64,000 nt of DNA from contig CANLWY010000001.1 in the NCBI GenBank assembly GCA_947494995.1, forward strand, positions 806,001-870,000, given 5' to 3'. The position numbers and the translations under genes were made by a program. The notes beneath the pieces were generated by a model. The model was not told where the DNA came from. It was given only the letters and a program-made list of their open reading frames with translations, and searched no databases. Source of the stretch: an uncultured Campylobacterales bacterium. GTDB lineage: Bacteria; Campylobacterota; Campylobacteria; Campylobacterales; Arcobacteraceae. Below, one piece after another: positions 34,739-43,379 of the stretch (its first letter is position 1; each line of letters starts with the position of its first letter).

Positions 34739-36133
34739 TTATACCTCTTTTAAAAACTTTAGTAGTTTTTCTCTTTCTTCTTTTTTTAAGTTCATATAGT
34801 TCTCTTTGATTTTCTTAGCTTCTCCACCATGCCATAAAATAGCTTCTTGGAAATCTCTTGCTCGTCCATCATGTAGTAATCTAGGCTCTTTTTTATTGAT
34901 TTTTTTATGAAGGGCTAATCCCCATAAAGGAGCAGTTCTCCACTCTTTTGCATTTGCTTTAAATTCACTTCTTCCATCTGCAAGTGCTTCTCCCATATCA
35001 TGAAGTAACATATCAGTAAATGGAGAGATTTGAATACCTGATTTTGTAGTAAATGAATCTATATGACATTTTGCACAGCCTATGGATTTAAAAATCTTTA
35101 AGCCTTCTTTGTAGTTTTTGTCTTTTTTTGCACTATATGTTTTTTTATTGTTTATATAAAAAGTCATAGCCTCTAATCTTAAATCAGTTATATCAATAGG
35201 ATCTCTAGGTTTTGGTGCTTTTTTACACTCAACTTGTTTGTCAGTACAAGTATCATTTGGAAAGATTGATGTTGTTAGTCCCATATCATTAATTGCTGCA
35301 TCTGCAACTTGATGTTTGATTGAAGTAGTACTTGCTTTCCAACTATACTTTCCAAGTTCCATTTTTTTTGTAATTGGAGAGTAAACATAGTTTGCACGTC
35401 CCGAAATACCATCTTTATTTTTGTCAAATTCATCTGCATTTTTTAGGATATCTTCATTTGAAATATCTTCAATTAGCCCTAAACCATTTAGACTAGGAGC
35501 AATTCTAAAAGTCATGATTGTATCTTTATGTAGTTCACCATATTGTAAATCTTTTAAAGCATAAATAGGTTTTAAAAGAGTATCAATCTCTCCATCAGGA
35601 AACTCTACTTTGATTTCTTCAAATCTGATATCTGCTTTTGCTTCAAATTTTATACCATGATTTGCATTTATAGAGATTTGTCCACCATAAGTAGGTTCTT
35701 GTATTAAAGCATTTGTTCTTAGAGTCTCTTGATGTTCTTTAGAGCCATTATTTTTGATAGAAACTTTAGGAATAAGACTTCTTGAAAATTGTCCTTTTGA
35801 ATTATAAAGGTTTCCTCTTCCATTTCCTGGATGACATGATGCACATGTATTTGCATTAAAAAGTGGACCTAATCCATCTCTTGCTGTTGTTGCACTTGGT
35901 GCTTCAACCCATGGAATTGTAAAAAAGCTTCTTCCTAATATAAACATATCATATTGTTCATCACTCATACCTTTTAAAGGTTTTAAAAGTAGTGATTTGT
36001 CTTTACTGTAAGATAACTCTTTTGCTTCACAATTAACGCCAAAAAGCCCAGCAGTTAAAATAACTGCTAGGCTTTTTATAGAGATAATTGTAGTTAAAGA
36101 ATTAAAGTTTAGTTTCTTCAGGGTCTGTAACAT
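34739..36133 (-). CDS. Di-haem oxidoreductase (DUF1111 / thiol-oxidoreductase-like)
   Basis: 464 residues with a signal-like hydrophobic N-terminus (LAVILTAGLFGVNCEA), a CASCHPGNGRG haem site near residue 96 and CAKCHIDSF near 350, and the family pattern GLGPLFNANTCASCH and RTAPLWGLALHKK. Members are distant relatives of di-haem peroxidases and accompany imelysins in iron-regulated operons of many marine bacteria. The start overlaps the imelysin 1 gene by 32 bp with no strong ribosome site, so translation is probably coupled. Reaction unknown. Confidence 0.87.
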   Translation of the reverse strand: MLQTLKKLNFNSLTTIISIKSLAVILTAGLFGVNCEAKELSYSKDKSLLLKPLKGMSDEQYDMFILGRSFFTIPWVEAPSATTARDGLGPLFNANTCASCHPGNGRGNLYNSKGQFSRSLIPKVSIKNNGSKEHQETLRTNALIQEPTYGGQISINANHGIKFEAKADIRFEEIKVEFPDGEIDTLLKPIYALKDLQYGELHKDTIMTFRIAPSLNGLGLIEDISNEDILKNADEFDKNKDGISGRANYVYSPITKKMELGKYSWKASTTSIKHQVADAAINDMGLTTSIFPNDTCTDKQVECKKAPKPRDPIDITDLRLEAMTFYINNKKTYSAKKDKNYKEGLKIFKSIGCAKCHIDSFTTKSGIQISPFTDMLLHDMGEALADGRSEFKANAKEWRTAPLWGLALHKKINKKEPRLLHDGRARDFQEAILWHGGEAKKIKENYMNLKKEEREKLLKFLKEV

Positions 36134-37445
36134 CGTCAGTACTTAAAGAGATTCCATTTGCTTTTGCTACAATAACCATTTCATCACCAAGTTTTCTCAT
36201 CTCATTTTTAAGTTTTACAATAACTTTAGCTTGAGGGTTATCTGGTTGAATTTGGTAATCAAAGTGCTCTTTTGTATTTGCTAATTCATTTATACTTGCA
36301 ATTTTCATTTCAATTGATTTCATAAGAGTCATAATTCTTGTTTTATCTTCAACTGAAACAGCATCTAACATAGAAGGACCAAATGATTTACCCATGTATG
36401 TTGAAGTTAAAATATTTCTAAAACCTAAATAGTTAGTTACAATATCTCTATGAGTATTGTCAGAGAAGCAAGAGTGCTCATCTTCTTCAGATGGAGTTAA
36501 TACTGCAACTGCAATTCTTTCATTTGCTAGTTCTGATTTAATAAATACACCCATTCCTGCAATAACTTGTTTTAAAGCATCGTCAGAAGCGATATTTTTA
36601 GAAGAGTTATTTCCTGTAAGTTTACCTAAGAAAGCATTTTTATATAAACCATTTTCAGTCCAAGCTCCTGATACAACTTCTAAATCGGCAATAATTTTAG
36701 CAGTAGCAGCTTTTAAGTAAGCAATTCTTCTAGGAGCATCTTTATGCGATGTAAAATCAGAAAGTGGTCTTTGACCTGCTGTTAAAGCACCTTTTGTAAC
36801 AGAATCTTTTACAAAGTTTGAATAATCTTGATCTTGTCCCCATAATAAGAATTCAATAGCATGGTATCCTGTGGCAACATTTGCCTCTCCACCATTTTCA
36901 TTTAATTCTGTAATAGCGTCAACTGTAATAGTTGAAACATTTACTGCTTTTGAATCTTCTCCACCTGGATTGAAAGAACCTTTTGTATCAATAATATTTC
37001 CTGAAGTTCTTTTCCCTTCAGCATCAACTGTATAATCAATCATATTTTCATCTAAAGGCCAAGCATTTAGTTGTCCTTCTAATGCTCCATATGTATCAGC
37101 TACCCATCCTTCTTCTGCATCAATTGGTCCATTTGAAAGTCTAAAGATTTCCGTTTGACCATAAGATTCTCTTGAAATTAACCATGCTTTTTTTGCTTCT
37201 GCAAAAGTTGCTTCTGTTGGATTAGAAGCAAAGTCATTAATTGCTTTTTGCAAATATTTTGCACCGTTTAGTGCATCTGTGTAGTTTTGATTTGCAATTT
37301 TTGCATATGATTCTAAAATAGGAGAAACTTTTTTCATCTCCATACTTTTAGTCGTTTCAACATTTGATGATGTTGTTGAACAACCAGTAAATGCTAAAGC
37401 TGCAGCTAAACTAATACTAGCAGCAATTAATTTTGTTTTTGACAT
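36102..37445 (-). CDS. Imelysin-family lipoprotein 1 (IrpA/ICMP-like)
   Basis: 447 residues. Lipobox FTGCS at about 19-23; the imelysin GxHxxE motif is intact in GYHAIEFLLWGQDQ. The protein has two related helical halves, the full-length IrpA/algP7-like form. Such proteins sit on the membrane in the periplasm and are induced by iron limitation. It leads a five-gene operon (imelysin, di-haem oxidoreductase, imelysin, hydroxylase-like, peroxidase). AAAGGA precedes the ATG, and a Fur-like box lies 23 nt upstream of it. Confidence 0.9.
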   Translation of the reverse strand: MSKTKLIAASISLAAALAFTGCSTTSSNVETTKSMEMKKVSPILESYAKIANQNYTDALNGAKYLQKAINDFASNPTEATFAEAKKAWLISRESYGQTEIFRLSNGPIDAEEGWVADTYGALEGQLNAWPLDENMIDYTVDAEGKRTSGNIIDTKGSFNPGGEDSKAVNVSTITVDAITELNENGGEANVATGYHAIEFLLWGQDQDYSNFVKDSVTKGALTAGQRPLSDFTSHKDAPRRIAYLKAATAKIIADLEVVSGAWTENGLYKNAFLGKLTGNNSSKNIASDDALKQVIAGMGVFIKSELANERIAVAVLTPSEEDEHSCFSDNTHRDIVTNYLGFRNILTSTYMGKSFGPSMLDAVSVEDKTRIMTLMKSIEMKIASINELANTKEHFDYQIQPDNPQAKVIVKLKNEMRKLGDEMVIVAKANGISLSTDDVTDPEETKL

Positions 37446-37467
37446 ATCTTTCCTTTGAATTTTAAAA

Positions 37468-37482
37468 TGATATTTATTATCA
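37468..37482. promoter_or_regulatory. Fur-like box before the imelysin operon
   Basis: TGATATTTATTATCA differs from TGATAATnATTATCA at one position and lies 23 nt from the imelysin 1 start. Confidence 0.7.
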
Positions 37483-37531
37483 TAAATGATTTTGACATTT
37501 TAATGGTTTTATTCTTAAATGATTCTTATAT

Positions 37532-37546
37532 TAATAATGGTTATCA
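37532..37546. promoter_or_regulatory. Second Fur-like box in the divergent region
   Basis: TAATAATGGTTATCA matches the consensus at 12 of the 14 defined positions. It lies between the imelysin operon and the small-protein operon and could serve either. Confidence 0.45.
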
Positions 37547-37626
37547 TTAAAATTTAAAAAATCTTGATAGCCATTATTAAATTATGCAAACTTTAAGAAA
37601 ATGTATTCTATCATTCTCTTTGTAAA

Positions 37627-37641
37627 TGATAATTATTATCA
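37627..37641. promoter_or_regulatory. Perfect Fur-like box before the small-protein operon
   Basis: TGATAATTATTATCA is an exact palindromic match. It ends 3 nt before the AAAAGGAG ribosome site and contains the ATG from which the ORF track started the next gene. Confidence 0.78.
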
Positions 37642-37655
37642 TAAAAGGAGAAGAA

Positions 37656-37826
37656 ATGTCAGATTTAATTGTAAAAAGAGAGATAAGAAAATTGATAAGA
37701 ACTTCAAGTTTAGAAGTCAATTGTAAAATGGTATGTCCAATAGTAAAGTTATTTAAGATGAAGTATGGAAATGTTGATCAAAAACATATATCATCAATTG
37801 CAACAAAATTGATTAATGAGTATTAA
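37656..37826 (+). CDS. Small Fur-controlled protein of unknown function (operon gene 1)
   Basis: 56 residues from the ATG at 37656, which follows AAAAGGAG by 5-6 nt. The track's start at 37626 lies in the Fur-like box and would encode an implausible MIIIIIKGEE extension. Basic, soluble, with cysteines spaced CKMVC. The second half (YGNVDQKHISSIATKLINEY) looks like a helix pair. No family recognised. First of four closely spaced small genes. Confidence 0.68.
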   Translation: MSDLIVKREIRKLIRTSSLEVNCKMVCPIVKLFKMKYGNVDQKHISSIATKLINEY

Positions 37827-37838
37827 AAGGAACTTTTT

Positions 37839-37994
37839 ATGAAAGAGATTTTAAAAGGTGTAAAAAATGATCCTTATGAGTTTTTTGAATTTATAAGTTG
37901 GGGAGTATTTTTATATCTGTTTGTATACATAAGCTTTTCAGGTTTTTCTGAAGTAGAAGAAAATGTTTACTTTTTAGTACATAACTATTTATAG
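37839..37994 (+). CDS. Small single-helix membrane protein (operon gene 2)
   Basis: Too short for the ORF track. 51 residues beginning MKEILKGVKNDPYEFFEF, then a membrane helix (ISWGVFLYLFVYISFSGF) and a short acidic tail. AAAAGGAACTTTTT provides a ribosome site. It sits 12 nt after operon gene 1 and 8 nt before gene 3, so the tight packing supports it being real. Confidence 0.6.
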   Translation: MKEILKGVKNDPYEFFEFISWGVFLYLFVYISFSGFSEVEENVYFLVHNYL

Positions 37995-38002
37995 GATAAA
38001 TT

Positions 38003-38122
38003 ATGAAAGAAGTTAATATAGATAAAAAATTGGATATGAAACTTTTGCAAAAAAGGTTTAATAAAATAAAACAAGAAGTTTTAAATGAAAAAATGGAGGA
38101 AAAAAAGAAAAATGGGATTTGA
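38003..38122 (+). CDS. Very small charged protein (operon gene 3)
   Basis: 39 residues, MKEVNIDKKLDMKLLQKRFNK..., nearly half lysine and glutamate, predicted helical. AGGATAAATT is the ribosome site. Its stop overlaps the start of gene 4 by 11 nt, which favours translational coupling. The lysine-rich end includes a run of about seven A; the reading here follows the ORF track's frame for gene 4. Confidence 0.5.
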   Translation: MKEVNIDKKLDMKLLQKRFNKIKQEVLNEKMEEKKKNGI

Positions 38123-38474
38123 AAATGATTATGCAGTTTTTTTAAAATCAATTCTTGCAGAAAAGGTTCAAGTAGCTGAAGAGTTAATATCTTTTTCAGA
38201 TAATAGAAGAAGTTTTATCCTTGGAGCAGTTCATGATTTAGGTGAGTTAAGGGTATCTACTTTTTTAAATCTTTTTAAAAGTATTGGTTTAAAAAAAGAG
38301 TTAGAAAAGATTGTTCATGAATATAAAGAACAACCAAGCAATAAAGAGTATTCATTAAAACTTGAAAGTAGAAAAATTGTTAGGGTTCATGAACAAAATA
38401 AGCAGATGAATGAAAAATATCATCTAAGTGGAGGTAGTTTTAAAAATCAAAAAAGTTCTGCAGTTTCCGCATAA
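38112..38474 (+). CDS. Small soluble protein (operon gene 4)
   Basis: 120 residues when started at the internal ATG (MGFENDYAVFLKS), which overlaps the stop of gene 3; the track's start at 38085 adds a basic MKKWRKKRK extension and lies within gene 3. Helical with no cysteine; EELISFSDNRRSFILGAVHDLGELRVSTFLNLF is the best structured region, and the C-terminus is polar and probably disordered. No family recognised. Iron-related expression is inferred from the upstream perfect Fur-like box. Confidence 0.62.
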   Translation: MGFENDYAVFLKSILAEKVQVAEELISFSDNRRSFILGAVHDLGELRVSTFLNLFKSIGLKKELEKIVHEYKEQPSNKEYSLKLESRKIVRVHEQNKQMNEKYHLSGGSFKNQKSSAVSA

Positions 38475-38508
38475 ATGAAAGAGTGTAGTTTTACTACATT
38501 CTCTTCAT
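38475..38508. terminator. Imperfect bidirectional hairpin
   Basis: ATGAAAGAGTGTAGT and ACTACATTCTCTTCAT pair around TTT with a small internal loop and a bulge, between two convergent genes; it overlaps the end of the minus-strand gene. Confidence 0.45.
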
Positions 38509-38868
38509 GTGAGTCTTTAAAGTATTAATTAATTCATCATTTAACACTTCTAAATTTATATCATTTTTATAGCATTCAAACTCATTTAGTATGAAAGAGT
38601 AGTTTTCAAGGTTTGTTTTTAAATCTTTATCATCAATTAATAGTATGATTTTAGAGGTGATTTCTCTAACTTTTTTTTGTTTTTCTTTTAAATTGTCACA
38701 CTCTATTGATAAAACTTCACTTGAAAGTTCTGAAAAAAGATTTAGTGTTTTTTCTCTAATCCATTTTTTCTTTTCACTTTTTTGTGTAAATTTTGAGGTA
38801 ACAAGAGAATCAAACAATTTAGTTGCAACTGATCCTACTATAGCATTTCCTGCAATTGCTGCTGTCAT
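38494..38868 (-). CDS. Hypothetical helical protein behind a Fur-like box
   Basis: 124 residues. The N-terminus MTAAIAGNAIVGSVATKLFDSLV is alanine/glycine-rich and mildly hydrophobic, the rest is charged and helical (KWIREKTLNLFSELSSEVLS, KEKQKKVREITSKI). AAAGGATAGTT lies before the ATG and TGATACTAATTATCA lies 64 nt upstream, so iron-repressed expression is likely. No known family. The opposite-strand ORF 38645-38896 is a shadow. Confidence 0.62.
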   Translation of the reverse strand: MTAAIAGNAIVGSVATKLFDSLVTSKFTQKSEKKKWIREKTLNLFSELSSEVLSIECDNLKEKQKKVREITSKIILLIDDKDLKTNLENYSFILNEFECYKNDINLEVLNDELINTLKTHMKRM

Positions 38869-38931
38869 AACTATCCTTTTTGATATTAATTATTAAATTC
38901 TATAAAAAGAAAACTTAGATGAGCATTAAAC

Positions 38932-38946
38932 TGATACTAATTATCA
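38932..38946. promoter_or_regulatory. Fur-like box
   Basis: TGATACTAATTATCA, one mismatch from the consensus, upstream of the 124-residue gene on the minus strand and after the end of the receptor 1 operon. Confidence 0.65.
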
Positions 38947-38991
38947 TTAATATAGGAATGGTGTGTAATTAAGTAAACCAAAAGATAGAAT

Positions 38992-39438
38992 TTATCTTTT
39001 GGCTACTCTTCTATTTTTTATAGATATATAAATTGATAATAGAATAAAAAGAATAGATAAGCCTAAGGTTGTATTAAATGCAATATTTAAAGGCTTTATA
39101 GAACTATCCTTATCAAAGCCATCAACAGGTGATATCTTTCCTTCTTTCTCAATCCTATGTCCTGGACCACTATCAAGTATCACATTATAAGGAACTTTCG
39201 GGATATCAATAGTTAGATATCCTGATTTTGGAACTCTATTTTCATATATTATTTTTGAATCAATAGCGGATTTTATTTTAAGTTTTGCTCCTGCAGCACT
39301 TTGTCCTGTACTAAAACCTCCAAAAACTTCTATAGTACCATCTTCATTGTCAACTATTTGAAGAACAGGAGAGTGTGCATATAGAAAACAAGGGATAAAA
39401 AATAGAGTTAATATTTTAAAAATAGTTTTTTGTTTCAT
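38992..39438 (-). CDS. Small periplasmic protein with C-terminal anchor (receptor 1 module)
   Basis: 148 residues from ATG 39438 (MKQKTIFK), which follows AAAGGA by 7 nt; the track's TTG start is 15 nt earlier. Signal peptide ending at LYAHS, a compact beta domain with the motif DNEDGTIEVFGGFSTGQSA and a C-terminal membrane helix. The protein at 52799-53290 has the same layout and clear similarity (DNDDGTISIEGVFNTGESA, IPKVKYKIVLD, SGHK). Both end a receptor/DUF3649-like/PepSY operon. The mature N-terminus begins with His, which could bind metal, but that is speculation. Confidence 0.72.
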   Translation of the reverse strand: MKQKTIFKILTLFFIPCFLYAHSPVLQIVDNEDGTIEVFGGFSTGQSAAGAKLKIKSAIDSKIIYENRVPKSGYLTIDIPKVPYNVILDSGPGHRIEKEGKISPVDGFDKDSSIKPLNIAFNTTLGLSILFILLSIYISIKNRRVAKR

Positions 39439-39439
39439 T

Positions 39440-40972
39440 TTAAATCCTTTCAAGAAGTTTTATATTTGGCATTTTTTTAGATATAAAAAATGACAATATA
39501 GCAAAGATTATAAGAGATAAATCAATCCAGAAAATTTCATAAAGACCTGCTGCAAAACTATCCCATATAAAATACTTGCTTCTAATTCCGTGAAATAAAA
39601 CAGAAAGAATTAAAAAAATTGCATTTATCTTCATAAAAAACTTGATAATTTCTACTGTATTTTGTTTGTAAACACTATATAAAAGTGTAAAACTCCAAAG
39701 TACAAAAAAACCTCCAAGTATCCAAGTGTTTTTCTCATTTATATGCAAAGGTAATGCCCAATAAAGAAAAAGTAAAAATGAAGTTGCGGGAAGTATCCCT
39801 ATAAAAAGTGCAAGTGAAAACTTAGAAACAAAAGAGAAGTACTCTTTTTCCTTTTTATGTTTATTAGCTCTTTTTTCAAGCCAAATTAATGTCCCAAAAA
39901 CCATACTTGTTGCAAAGCAGAAACCAAATATTAAAAATAGAATTCTAATAAAAAGTTCTTCATCTGGTAAAAAGTGTAGCCAGTAAAAGCCAGATAAAAC
40001 TTTTGCCATAGAGTGAGAATTATCTAGGTTTTTTTTCTGTATTAACTCTCCTGAAAAGGCATTAAATGAAATACCAACTCTATTAGTTGTTCCTGTTAGA
40101 GCTCTGTTGTCTTCTAAGTGGCCGATAAAAGCTATACATGCATTTTTGTCATTCCATGCATTTAACATTATATTTTTTATTACAAGTTCTGGATATTGTT
40201 TTTGTGCTTTTGCATAAAGTGATGAAATAGTTTGCATTTGTGCACTTTCTCCACTTTTTTTAATTTTACAAGCTCTTGAAAAAACGACAGGTCTTACAAG
40301 TTTTGACATATTTGCTTCTTTTCCATCAGTTGAACTTAAAGCAAAAGGGGCAGATGCTGTTAACATAACCCCAAGAACTGCTCCTGTCATACTAAAAATT
40401 AGTATATAAGGTAGTATAATTAAAGATAAATCTTTATGCCATTTAAACCAAAAACCTTTTTTTGAGTTAACTCTTTTTTTTCTACTTACTAACCAAAGAT
40501 ATATTCCACTAATAGTTAGGAATATAATTACAATGGAAGTTAAGCCCATCAAAATTTGACCTGGTCTTTTTAGGTTTAGATTTATATGCATTTGGTTAAA
40601 GAAGTTTGATATAAGTCCTGTATCTTGACTTGTATCTAAGACTTTATTTGTGTTTGGGTCAATATGTACTTTTTCCGAAAAACCATATTTTACACTTAGC
40701 GTTTTATCTTTAAAAGAAGGTAACTCAATTTGAATATTAGTAGTTGGATTTTTAAGCTTTTTTAATGCTTCAGTAATGGCTATATCAAGATTTAGTGTTG
40801 ATTCATCTTTTATACTAAAGTGTCTTGATGTACTTTCCCAGCTGTTAATATATGGTTTGAAAAGAGTAATTGTTCCAAAATACGTAGATATAAAGAATAT
40901 AAAAACTACAAATACACCAATTATTGTATGCGCTCTTATTAGGTATTTTAAATATATATTGTCTAAGTTCAT
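39440..40972 (-). CDS. PepSY-associated membrane protein (receptor 1 module)
   Basis: 510 residues from ATG 40972; the track's upstream start adds 30 residues that overlap the preceding gene. The start AHTIIGVFVVFIFFISTYFGTITLFKPYINSWE is typical of PepSY_TM proteins: a membrane helix, a periplasmic loop with PepSY-like repeats, two central helices, and a C-terminal helix cluster. Relatives such as PiuB and FoxB help free iron from ferric siderophores, probably by reduction. Its ATG overlaps the stop of the small membrane gene by one base (TAATG), so translation is coupled. Confidence 0.85.
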   Translation of the reverse strand: MNLDNIYLKYLIRAHTIIGVFVVFIFFISTYFGTITLFKPYINSWESTSRHFSIKDESTLNLDIAITEALKKLKNPTTNIQIELPSFKDKTLSVKYGFSEKVHIDPNTNKVLDTSQDTGLISNFFNQMHINLNLKRPGQILMGLTSIVIIFLTISGIYLWLVSRKKRVNSKKGFWFKWHKDLSLIILPYILIFSMTGAVLGVMLTASAPFALSSTDGKEANMSKLVRPVVFSRACKIKKSGESAQMQTISSLYAKAQKQYPELVIKNIMLNAWNDKNACIAFIGHLEDNRALTGTTNRVGISFNAFSGELIQKKNLDNSHSMAKVLSGFYWLHFLPDEELFIRILFLIFGFCFATSMVFGTLIWLEKRANKHKKEKEYFSFVSKFSLALFIGILPATSFLLFLYWALPLHINEKNTWILGGFFVLWSFTLLYSVYKQNTVEIIKFFMKINAIFLILSVLFHGIRSKYFIWDSFAAGLYEIFWIDLSLIIFAILSFFISKKMPNIKLLERI

Positions 40973-41262
40973 TAAAATGCCTTTAAAACAATAGCAAGAA
41001 TAATTGCAAAAGAAAATAGTTTTATGAGAGATTTTATAATGCTTTTTGAGAACAGAAGCCAAATAGAGTAACAGGCCATTAATAGAGGTGTTATAATCAA
41101 AGAGGGAACAATTTTAATTCCATAATCCCCACTCATAAATTTAGAATAAATCATCATAGTTAAATATGAAAGAATTATTGCACCTAAAATCGTAATTGTT
41201 CCATGAACCCAGCCGATTTTCGACTTAGGTTCATAAAGATAGTTTTTTAAATCTGCTATCAT
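40972..41262 (-). CDS. DUF3649-like small membrane protein (receptor 1 module)
   Basis: 96 residues with three predicted membrane helices (HGTITILGAIILSYLTMMIY, VPSLIITPLLMACYSIWLLF, LIKLFSFAIILAIVL). Position between a TonB-dependent receptor and a PepSY protein, and the helix pattern, match the small DUF3649/iron-uptake proteins found in such operons in other Proteobacteria. The counterpart in the second module is at 50914-51216. Function unknown. Confidence 0.7.
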   Translation of the reverse strand: MIADLKNYLYEPKSKIGWVHGTITILGAIILSYLTMMIYSKFMSGDYGIKIVPSLIITPLLMACYSIWLLFSKSIIKSLIKLFSFAIILAIVLKAF

Positions 41263-41273
41263 AAAAACAGCTC

Positions 41274-43298
41274 TTAGAATTTATATGAAAGAGTAACTTT
41301 GAAGTTTCTTCCTGGCTCATAATCTCTTGAAGATTCACTTCCTCCACCTCTAAGGTTTAGAGTTCTACTTTCTGAAATATGAGAAGAATATTCTTCATCA
41401 AAAATATTATCAACACCAGCAATTATAGATAAACCTTTAACTGCTCTTGGTTTCCATTTAACAGCAATATCATGTACATTATAAGCTTTTTTCTCATTAT
41501 AAGTATATGGAGTGTTTTTGGGAACATCATTTTCACTCATTACAAATAGTGATTCCCAAGAAAGACCAACTTCAGGAGTGATTTGATAATCAATTCCAAG
41601 TGTTAAACTATCACCTGGTTCATTAATTAAAGGATCCCCATCACTTTCTCTGTTAGATGAAGAATGAGCATAAGTCAGTAGGGAGCTAAAGTCTCCTTTA
41701 ATATATTTAAAACTTGTTTCAAAACCATTGATTTTAACATCACCTACGTTTGTTAAATAATTATATGCCCATCCTGGTCCCCATTTGTTTTCTATATAGT
41801 TATTGATTTCTGTTTCAAAGATTTTAAATGACCAACCAACTGTATCAGCTCCTATTACATTATCTTTAATAAATCTAAATCCTATTTCTTTATTAATCCC
41901 TGTTTCTGATTTAATCCCTTTTGTTGCATTAGATGAACCTGAAAGTCTATTGGTTGCTAATACATCTACCATTTCTACACCTTTATAAAGTGTAGTTGCA
42001 CTTGCTAAAAAAGAAAATTCATCAGTCACTGCATATTCTGCAGCTAAACCATATGTAAATCTACTATCATTTACATTACCATTTGCTCCATCTAAATCAT
42101 ACTTGTTATATCTAATACCTGGAGTTAATACAAGTCCATTGTCAAAATCTATTGCATCTTCTAGATAAAGAGCAAAAGTATTAGCTCTTTCATTTTCTCC
42201 ATATTTATCGCCGTTCCAAGTAACTTTACTTGTTTGTCTATCGTATAAAGCACCATAGGTTAAAGTATGTAAAATATTTCCTGTGTTTAGATTTGTTTGG
42301 GCTTTTGTATTAATACCTACTGTTTTAACTTTACCAAGAAGCTGTCCCTCAAAAACACCTCCAGGTCTTACTGGAGCTCCATCACTTAATGGTCCTTCAT
42401 ATCTATCTAATTCATTTTCATTTGAGTAAATAGTTGTATCTACTCTTAATTTGTCACCTAAGTCAAGTTCATGTTTTAAGGTAATAGTTTCTCTAGTATA
42501 TTTAGTATCATATGTATCTTTTCCTGTTCTTTGGAAGTTATAGTCTCTACCAAAATCTGGTCTTGGAGAATAATCACCTGCATCTTTTAATCTATCATAA
42601 GATACGAATAATTTGTTATTGTCATTTATATTTGCACCGATTTTAATTAAAGTATTATTTGATTTCCCATCAGTTCCAAAAGTTTTAACTCCTCTCCCAT
42701 CTTTCCAGTCATTTTTGTTTAAGTGATTGTGGTAAATTAAGAAATCGAATGTCTCTGAAATTTTTCCATATCCTGCAAAAGAACCACTTATGCTGTCATT
42801 TGAATTATATGTTGAAGAGATTCTAGCTCCAAAACTTTTACCTTTTTCAAGCATCTCTGCACCACTTTTTGTTTCAAAAGCAGCTGAACCTCCAAGACTA
42901 CCACTTACAACTGAATTTGTACCAACTTGGATATCTGCTTTTTTTAGAATATCTGGGTTAATAAGTAAGTTTCCAATATGGTGAAACATATTAACGTTTG
43001 AAACCTTTGCTCCATCTACTGTGATATCTAAATTTTCATCTTGTAAACCCCTGATATTAAGTCTATTATTAATAGAGTGAGTACCACCTACATCAACACC
43101 TGGCAAGTCTCTTAATAGATCACTTAAGTGGTCTGCTTGTTTTGTTTCAATTGCATCTTTTCCTAGGTTTAAAGATGAACTAACAACTTCTGTTTCCCAA
43201 ACATCAACTGCTTGAAGTTCAGTATCTTGAGCTGTTGCATGAGAAGATAAAATTGTAAGTGCGGCGATTGAACTTAACAAAATTTTATTTTTATACAT
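41274..43298 (-). CDS. TonB-dependent outer-membrane receptor 1
   Basis: 674 residues: signal peptide (ILLSSIAALTILSSHATAQ), plug domain with DLLRDLPGVDVGG, RLNIRGLQDENLDITVDGAK and ADIQVGTNSVVSGSLGGSAAFETK, then a 22-strand-type barrel ending in an aromatic residue (FKVTLSYKF). It shares the FHH segment and plug wording with receptor 3, not with receptor 2. Energised by TonB to import a chelate. The substrate is not decidable; no clear haem-receptor FRAP/NPNL motif was seen. It leads a four-gene operon and is divergent from a two-component system. Confidence 0.93.
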   Translation of the reverse strand: MYKNKILLSSIAALTILSSHATAQDTELQAVDVWETEVVSSSLNLGKDAIETKQADHLSDLLRDLPGVDVGGTHSINNRLNIRGLQDENLDITVDGAKVSNVNMFHHIGNLLINPDILKKADIQVGTNSVVSGSLGGSAAFETKSGAEMLEKGKSFGARISSTYNSNDSISGSFAGYGKISETFDFLIYHNHLNKNDWKDGRGVKTFGTDGKSNNTLIKIGANINDNNKLFVSYDRLKDAGDYSPRPDFGRDYNFQRTGKDTYDTKYTRETITLKHELDLGDKLRVDTTIYSNENELDRYEGPLSDGAPVRPGGVFEGQLLGKVKTVGINTKAQTNLNTGNILHTLTYGALYDRQTSKVTWNGDKYGENERANTFALYLEDAIDFDNGLVLTPGIRYNKYDLDGANGNVNDSRFTYGLAAEYAVTDEFSFLASATTLYKGVEMVDVLATNRLSGSSNATKGIKSETGINKEIGFRFIKDNVIGADTVGWSFKIFETEINNYIENKWGPGWAYNYLTNVGDVKINGFETSFKYIKGDFSSLLTYAHSSSNRESDGDPLINEPGDSLTLGIDYQITPEVGLSWESLFVMSENDVPKNTPYTYNEKKAYNVHDIAVKWKPRAVKGLSIIAGVDNIFDEEYSSHISESRTLNLRGGGSESSRDYEPGRNFKVTLSYKF

Positions 43299-43379
43299 AT
43301 CTTTCCTTTGTGTATTTTATAAAGTAGGCAATAAATAAAATATGGAGAACAGTATAGTTTATTTAAGCTTACTTTATAT

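Noticed and set aside
37626-37655. Track start of operon gene 1 at 37626
   Set aside because: This ATG is part of the perfect Fur-like palindrome and has no ribosome site; the ATG at 37656 follows AAAAGGAG.
38645-40994. Plus-strand ORFs at 38645-38896 and 40776-40994
   Set aside because: They lie antisense to better supported genes with proper starts and operon spacing.
41274-43298. Calling receptor 1 a haem/haemoglobin receptor
   Set aside because: The plug is somewhat like haem receptors, but no clear FRAP or NPNL motif is seen and no haem oxygenase, HmuTUV or HemP-like gene is adjacent.
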